Source: Bradyrhizobium sp. AT1
Lineage (GTDB): Bacteria; Pseudomonadota; Alphaproteobacteria; Rhizobiales; Xanthobacteraceae
DNA length: 35,887 nucleotides
Reading direction: 5' to 3'
Assembly (NCBI RefSeq): GCF_001590795.1
Contig: NZ_JXDL01000001.1
Span: 1,919,926 to 1,955,812, forward strand
Part shown: positions 31,888-35,887 of the stretch, in pieces
How positions within the stretch are numbered: the stretch's first letter is position 1
How the letters are laid out: the number at the start of each line of letters is the position of its first letter
Translations under genes and position numbers: made by a program
The notes under the pieces: model-generated
What the model was told of the DNA's origin: nothing
What the model saw: only the letters and a program-made list of their open reading frames with translations
Database searches by the model: none

Positions 31888-32343
31888 CTACCGCAACTTG
31901 TTCAACAGCGCCATTAGCGTGTCGCGCTCTTTGGCGTCCAGCGGCGCCAGCGTTTCGCGGGTGATGGCAAGCGCATTCGGCGCAACCTTCTCCGCAAGCT
32001 GCTGACCCGCCCGCGTCAGGCTCACCAGCAGCCGTCGTCCGTCCTCGGGATCCTGGCTCGTCTCGGTAAGGCCGCGTGCCGTCAGGCGGTCGATCACACC
32101 CTTGATCGTCGCGACATCCATGGCCGTGAGACGGCCGAGCTGGTTCTGCGAGCACGCACCGGTCTCGGCGAGCTTCGACAGCGCCGCCCATTGCGTCGGG
32201 GTCAGATTGGTGCCGATGTCGCGCGAGAAGATCGAGCTGTGGCGCTGCCAGACCTGGCGCAGGATGAAGCCGACCTGCTCGTCGAGCACGTAAGGCGGTT
32301 TTGCCGTTTTGATGCTCTTCTTCGCCGAGACGCTTCTCGCCAT
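31888..32343 (-). CDS. MarR-family transcriptional regulator
   Basis: A 151-aa winged-helix regulator: VLDEQVGFILRQVWQRHSSIFSRDIGTNLTPTQWAALSKLAETGACSQNQLGRLTAMDVATIKGVIDRLTARGLTETSQDPEDGRRLLVSLT. The pattern is that of the MarR group that includes NicR and BpsR regulators of nicotinate catabolism, by eye only. It follows livF by 25 nt on the same strand, so it is probably the last gene of the liv operon. Its nearness to the enamidase gene supports a role in N-heterocycle catabolism. The ligand is not shown by the sequence. Confidence 0.88.
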   Translation of the reverse strand: MARSVSAKKSIKTAKPPYVLDEQVGFILRQVWQRHSSIFSRDIGTNLTPTQWAALSKLAETGACSQNQLGRLTAMDVATIKGVIDRLTARGLTETSQDPEDGRRLLVSLTRAGQQLAEKVAPNALAITRETLAPLDAKERDTLMALLNKLR

Positions 32344-32368
32344 CCGCTCGCAGCCCTTCCCTTTGCCG

Positions 32369-33073
32369 TTACAACGACAGATGCGCGTCGCGGATATCCG
32401 GACGCGCGTCGAGCTCAGCCATGGTGCCGCCGAAGCAGATGCGGCCGCGCTCGATGATGTAGGCGCGATCGGAGATCAACCGCGCGAAATGCAGATTCTG
32501 CTCGGACACCACGATACTGACGCCCTCCTTCTTCATGGTCAGGATGGCATCGACCATCTGCTCCACGATCTTCGGCGACAGGCCTTCCGACGGCTCGTCC
32601 AGCAGCACCAGCGACGGATTTCCCATCAGGGTGCGCGCGATGGTGAGCATCTGCTGCTCTCCGCCGCTCATGCGGCCGCCCGGACGGTTCTTCATCTCGC
32701 CGAGATTGGGAAACAGCGCGAACAGCTTTTCGCGGGTCCAGTATGGCGCATTCGGACGCTTCGGCTGCTTGCCGACCTCGAGATTTTCCTCCACCGTCAG
32801 GTCGGTGAAGATGCGCCGCTCCTCCGGCACATAGCCGAGCCCCTCGCGCACGATCTCATGGGTCGGCTTGGCCGAGACGTCCTTGCCCTCGAACATGATG
32901 CGGCCGCTTCGTTGCGCGACGAGGCCGACGATCGAGCGGAACGTGGTCGACTTGCCGGCGCCGTTGCGCCCGAGCAGCGCCACCACCTCGCCCTCGCCAA
33001 CCTCGAAGCCGATGTCGAAAAGGATATGCGCCGGGCCGTAATGGCTGTTGAGCCCCTCGACAGTCAGCTTCAT
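32369..33073 (-). CDS. livF: Branched-chain amino acid-type ABC transporter ATPase LivF
   Basis: A 234-aa ATPase with Walker A GRNGAGKST (GLNSHYGPAHIL start typical of LivF), Q-loop VAQRSG, signature SGGEQQ, Walker B LVLLDEPSEGLSP, H-loop-like VSEQNLHFA and the terminal SDRAYIIERGRI. In the LivF type the switch His is replaced by a Glu-Gln pair (SEQN), as here. It couples ATP hydrolysis to import through the LivHM permease. Its ATG overlaps the livG stop (ATGA). Confidence 0.94.
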   Translation of the reverse strand: MKLTVEGLNSHYGPAHILFDIGFEVGEGEVVALLGRNGAGKSTTFRSIVGLVAQRSGRIMFEGKDVSAKPTHEIVREGLGYVPEERRIFTDLTVEENLEVGKQPKRPNAPYWTREKLFALFPNLGEMKNRPGGRMSGGEQQMLTIARTLMGNPSLVLLDEPSEGLSPKIVEQMVDAILTMKKEGVSIVVSEQNLHFARLISDRAYIIERGRICFGGTMAELDARPDIRDAHLSL

Positions 33074-33861
33074 GTCGGGGCTCCCTCGCGGTGGCGGGCA
33101 TCGTAGACGAGGCCTTCGCCGAGATACACCGCCTGCACCTGCGGATTGCCGCGCACCTCGGCCGGCGTTCCCTCGGCGATCAGCGTGCCGCGGTTCAGCA
33201 CGATGATGCGGTCGGCGTGCTCGAACACCACGTCCATGTCGTGCTCGGTAAAGAGCACCCCGATCGACTTCTCGCGCGCGATCTGCGCGGTGAGCCGCAT
33301 CAGGTCGACGCGCTCGCGCGGCGCCATGCCGGCAGTCGGCTCGTCCATCAGGAGCAGTTTTGGCTGGTTGGCGAGCGCCACTGCAAGCTCGAGCCGCTTG
33401 AGGTCGCCATAGGCGAGCTCACCGCAGGGACGATCCGCATAGCCGCCCATGCCGACGAGCTCGAGCAGCCGGCCGGCCTCGCCGCGGTCGAAGTTCGGCG
33501 CCGAGCCGAACAGATTGAACAGCTGCTTGCCGTGGGAGATCAGCGCGACCTGCACATTCTCGCGCACGGTCATGGTCGCGAAGGTCGCGGTGATCTGGAA
33601 GGTGCGGCCCACGCCCATCCGCCAGATCTCGCGCGGTCTCTTACCGGTGGTCTCCTCACCGAGCAGGCGGACGTGACCGGTATCAGGCTTGTTCTGGCCG
33701 TTGAGCATGTCGAAGCAGGTGCTCTTGCCCGCACCGTTCGGCCCGATCAGCGCCAGGATCTCGCCGCCGCGCAGCGAGAACGACACGCCGCGCACGGCGT
33801 GGATGCCGCCATAGGATTTGGTCAGGCCTTCGACGGCGAGAAGTGGGGCTGCATCGCTCAT
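33070..33861 (-). CDS. livG: Branched-chain amino acid-type ABC transporter ATPase LivG
   Basis: A 263-aa ATPase of the LivG type: [42 protein letters not shown] (Walker [10 protein letters not shown]), [44 protein letters not shown] (signature and Walker B), [22 protein letters not shown]. The signature motif is YGDLKR instead of the standard LSGGQ, as is usual for LivG. ATG at 33861 overlaps the permease gene's stop (ATGA). The frame extends upstream to 34398 only as a shadow of the permease gene. Confidence 0.94.
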   Translation of the reverse strand: MSDAAPLLAVEGLTKSYGGIHAVRGVSFSLRGGEILALIGPNGAGKSTCFDMLNGQNKPDTGHVRLLGEETTGKRPREIWRMGVGRTFQITATFATMTVRENVQVALISHGKQLFNLFGSAPNFDRGEAGRLLELVGMGGYADRPCGELAYGDLKRLELAVALANQPKLLLMDEPTAGMAPRERVDLMRLTAQIAREKSIGVLFTEHDMDVVFEHADRIIVLNRGTLIAEGTPAEVRGNPQVQAVYLGEGLVYDARHREGAPT

Positions 33862-35747
33862 TCGGCAGACTCGATCGGCTTGGCAAGCAGGGACGATCCC
33901 GGCGGCGAGGACTTTCTGCGCCGCTGCGCCAGCATCTCCAGCATGCCGACGATGCCCTTGGGGAAGACGACGACGATCAGCATGATGAAGCCGCCCAGCA
34001 CCAGCTTCGACAGATCGGTCTGGCTGACCAGCCAGATATTCAGAGCCTTGTAGACGATGGCGCCGATCACCGCGCCCGACACCGTCTCGACGCCGCCGAG
34101 CAGGACCATGACGAGCGCATCGACCGAGAGCGAGATGCCGAGATTGTCGGGGAAGACGCTGCCCTTGAGGTAAGCGAACAGCGCGCCGCCGATGCCGGCG
34201 GTGGTGCCTGCGATCACGAAGGCGGTCCACTGGATGCGCTTGGCGTTGATGCCGATCGCTTCGCTGCGCAGCAGCGAGTCGCGCGTGGCACGCAGCGCGT
34301 AGCCGAACGGCGAAAACACCATGGCCCGCAGCGCGATGGTCACCAGCGCCGCGACGCCGAGCGCCAGCCAGTAGAAGTTCGACGGGCTCGCCGCCCATTT
34401 TTCCGGCCAGACGCCCAATATGCCGTTGTCACCGCCGGTGACGCTCACCCACTGGAACGCGATCGACCAGACGATCTGCGCGAAAGCCAGCGTCAGCATC
34501 GCGAAATAGACGCCGGAGAGCTGGACGGCGAAGAAGCCGAACACCGCCGCGCCCATGCAGCCGAGCAGAGGTCCGAGCAAGAGACAGACGATCATCGGCA
34601 GCCCCGCCATCTTGGCGAGGAATGCCACGCCATAGGCACCGAGGCCGAAATAGGCGGCATGGCCGAACGATGCGAGCCCGCCGACGGACATCAGGAAGTG
34701 CAGGCTGACGGCGAAGATGACGAAGATCGCGATCTCCGAGCCGACCGTGAGCAGATAATTGCCGGCGAACAGCGGCAGCATCGCCGCGATCACGAGCGCC
34801 GCAAGCGCCGCAAGCCGCTCATTCGACGTCAACGGCCGCCACGGATTGACGGTGAGACCCGGCGTCTTGCGCGCGGGCGCCTCCGGCTTGCCGAACAGGC
34901 CCCAGGGGCGGACGATCAGCACCACCGCCATCACCAGGAAGACCAGGATGATGGAAATCTTCGGGAAGATCAGGATGCCGAAGGCATTGAGCTCGGACAC
35001 CAGCACCGCCGCGACGAAGGCGCCGACGATGCTGCCGAGGCCGCCGATCACGACCACGACGAAGACCTCGACGATGATTCGCAAATCCATGGCGTGATGC
35101 ACGGCATCGCGCGGGATCTGGAGCGCGCCGCCGAGCGCAGCCAGGAAGACGCCGACCGCGAACACCGACGTGAACAGCCATTTCTGGTTCACGCCGAGCG
35201 CCGCGACCATGTCGCGATCCTGCGTCGCGGCGCGCACCAGTACTCCCCAGCGCGTGCGCTGGAACAACAGCCAGAGGATGCCGAGCACGACCGGCCCGAG
35301 CACGATCAGGAACAGGTCGTAGCTTGGGATGTTCTGGCCGAAGAAATCGATCGCGGCCTTGAAGCCCGGCGCGCGGCGACCGACGAGATCGTCAGGTCCC
35401 CAGATCAGCACGACGAGGTCCTCGACCATCAGCGTCAGGCCGAAGGTTGCGAGCAGCTGGAACAGCTCGGGCGCATGATAGATGCGCCGGAGCAAGACCA
35501 TCTCGACCAGCACGCCGATCAGCGCCACGGCCAGCGCCGCGAGCACGATGCTGCCCCAGAAGCCGAACGCGCCGGACAGGCGCTCGGTCAGCGTGAAGGC
35601 GATGTAGGCGCCAATCATGTAGAAGGCGCCATGCGCGAAATTCACGATCCGCGTCACGCCGAAGATGATCGACAGACCCGAGGCCACCAGAAACAGCGAC
35701 GCCGCGCTGGCGAGACCGGTCAGAAACTGTACGACATAAAAGGCCAT
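33858..35747 (-). CDS. Fused LivH-LivM permease
   Basis: A 629-aa membrane protein that joins both Liv permeases. Residues 1 to about 285 are LivH-like (FLVASGLSIIFGVTRIVNFAHGAFYMIGAY, LLATFGLTLMVEDLVVLIWGP, VVVVIGGLGSIVGAFVAAVLVSELNAFG, ending with RPWGLFGKP). A linker (APARKTPGLTVNPWRPLTSNERL) leads to a LivM-like half from about residue 315 (AIFVIFAVSLHFLMSVGGLASFGHAAYFGLGAYGVAFLAK, FGYALRATRDSLLRSEAIGINAKRIQWTAFVIAGTTAGIGGALFAYLKGSVFP, LLGGVETVSGAVIGAIVYKALN). It imports branched-chain or aromatic acids with LivG/LivF; the binding protein (LivK) is not in the window. ATG at 35747 has only a weak ribosome-binding site. Confidence 0.92.
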   Translation of the reverse strand: MAFYVVQFLTGLASAASLFLVASGLSIIFGVTRIVNFAHGAFYMIGAYIAFTLTERLSGAFGFWGSIVLAALAVALIGVLVEMVLLRRIYHAPELFQLLATFGLTLMVEDLVVLIWGPDDLVGRRAPGFKAAIDFFGQNIPSYDLFLIVLGPVVLGILWLLFQRTRWGVLVRAATQDRDMVAALGVNQKWLFTSVFAVGVFLAALGGALQIPRDAVHHAMDLRIIVEVFVVVVIGGLGSIVGAFVAAVLVSELNAFGILIFPKISIILVFLVMAVVLIVRPWGLFGKPEAPARKTPGLTVNPWRPLTSNERLAALAALVIAAMLPLFAGNYLLTVGSEIAIFVIFAVSLHFLMSVGGLASFGHAAYFGLGAYGVAFLAKMAGLPMIVCLLLGPLLGCMGAAVFGFFAVQLSGVYFAMLTLAFAQIVWSIAFQWVSVTGGDNGILGVWPEKWAASPSNFYWLALGVAALVTIALRAMVFSPFGYALRATRDSLLRSEAIGINAKRIQWTAFVIAGTTAGIGGALFAYLKGSVFPDNLGISLSVDALVMVLLGGVETVSGAVIGAIVYKALNIWLVSQTDLSKLVLGGFIMLIVVVFPKGIVGMLEMLAQRRRKSSPPGSSLLAKPIESAE

Positions 35748-35767
35748 CGGCGGTCCGGGTTAGTGTT

Positions 35768-35783
35768 GCATGCCGCGGCATGC
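35768..35783. promoter_or_regulatory. 16-bp perfect palindrome upstream of the liv operon
   Basis: GCATGCCGCGGCATGC, a perfect palindrome, begins 21 nt upstream of the permease start. It could be an operator of the operon (the operon-borne MarR is the nearest regulator) or a hairpin in the leader. Not linked to any tested site. Confidence 0.4.
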
Positions 35784-35795
35784 GAGGCTTGGTTC

Positions 35796-35887
35796 ACCTC
35801 TCCCCGCCTGCGGGGAGAGGTCGAATTGCGAAGCAATTCGGGTGAGGGGGAGTCTCCGCGAGTCCTCTGTCACCTCCCTCGCGGAGA
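35796..35887. repeat. Composite hairpin repeat at right edge, related to 13696-13837
   Basis: ACCTCTCCCCG at 35796-35806 pairs perfectly with CGGGGAGAGGT at 35811-35821; GAATTGC at 35823-35829 pairs with GCAATTC at 35833-35839; GGTGAGGGGG follows. TCTCCGCGAG at 35853-35862 pairs with CTCGCGGAGA at 35878-35887. The first part has the same CTCTCCCC/GGGTGAGGGG layout as the repeat at 13696-13837, so it is another copy of that family. The last hairpin may end a gene beyond the window. Confidence 0.7.

Noticed and set aside
1..35887. CRISPR array, tRNA or rRNA genes, transposases, prophage genes
   Set aside because: Both strands were read for repeat-spacer patterns, transposase motifs and phage proteins; none was found.

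Overview
The window looks like a chromosomal segment of an alphaproteobacterium in the Bradyrhizobium group. The reasons are the high GC content and strong third-position GC bias (which fills the antisense frames with long spurious ORFs), the gene families present (DUF6894, DUF1932, DUF763, fused Liv permease) and several kinds of palindromic intergenic repeat of the type common in Bradyrhizobiaceae. The genus is inferred from these features; there is no rRNA or other marker gene here. I see no tRNA, rRNA, CRISPR array, transposase or phage structural gene.

Layout. 1-1650 (-): the N-terminal 550 codons of a large autotransporter that runs off the left edge. 1872-4541 (-): a DUF6894 small protein, an AraC-type regulator and a LuxR-type regulator. 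4841-6422: an exported acidic protein, a translationally coupled pair of microproteins (27 and 30 aa, + strand), and a two-gene minus-strand operon whose first protein is 73 aa and ends in Gly-Gly. 6549-13676: a lytic transglycosylase and a Baeyer-Villiger monooxygenase (-), then divergently an acyl-CoA synthetase, a GH172/DUF2961 glycosidase and an acyl-CoA dehydrogenase (+), separated by palindromic repeats. 13876-17249: a polar amino acid-type binding protein, a SnoaL-like protein, a CodA-like amidohydrolase with altered catalytic positions, and a 106-aa unknown.

17266-23233 is the clearest metabolic module. It is a minus-strand operon headed by a TetR regulator. It encodes 2-pyrone-4,6-dicarboxylate hydrolase, 4-oxalomesaconate hydratase (GalB), a CHA aldolase of the RraA fold, a 4,5-dihydroxyphthalate decarboxylase-like protein and a DUF1932 dehydrogenase, with several overlapping stop/start codons. 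Together these are the lower steps of protocatechuate 4,5-cleavage or gallate degradation, ending in pyruvate and oxaloacetate. The ring-cleavage dioxygenase and the CHMS dehydrogenase are not in the window. A divergent Bug/TctC-type solute-binding protein shares the intergenic region, which carries a perfect TetR-type palindrome.

23370-28831 is more heterogeneous: a PepSY-like membrane protein, an MscS channel, a DUF763 protein, a small hydrophilic protein, a cytochrome P450 and a coiled-coil protein. 28927-35747 holds ferredoxin-NADP reductase (fpr), divergent from an enamidase homologue (cyclic N-heterocycle ring opening), then a membrane protein, and a minus-strand operon of fused LivH-LivM permease, LivG, LivF and a MarR regulator. 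The enamidase, the MarR gene and the branched-chain-type transporter may form a nicotinate-type catabolic and uptake unit; this is inference from proximity and family.

Most start codons were chosen from Shine-Dalgarno spacing and family length. Weak cases are stated. No gene-free stretch exceeds 300 bases; the longest is 4542-4840, described separately.
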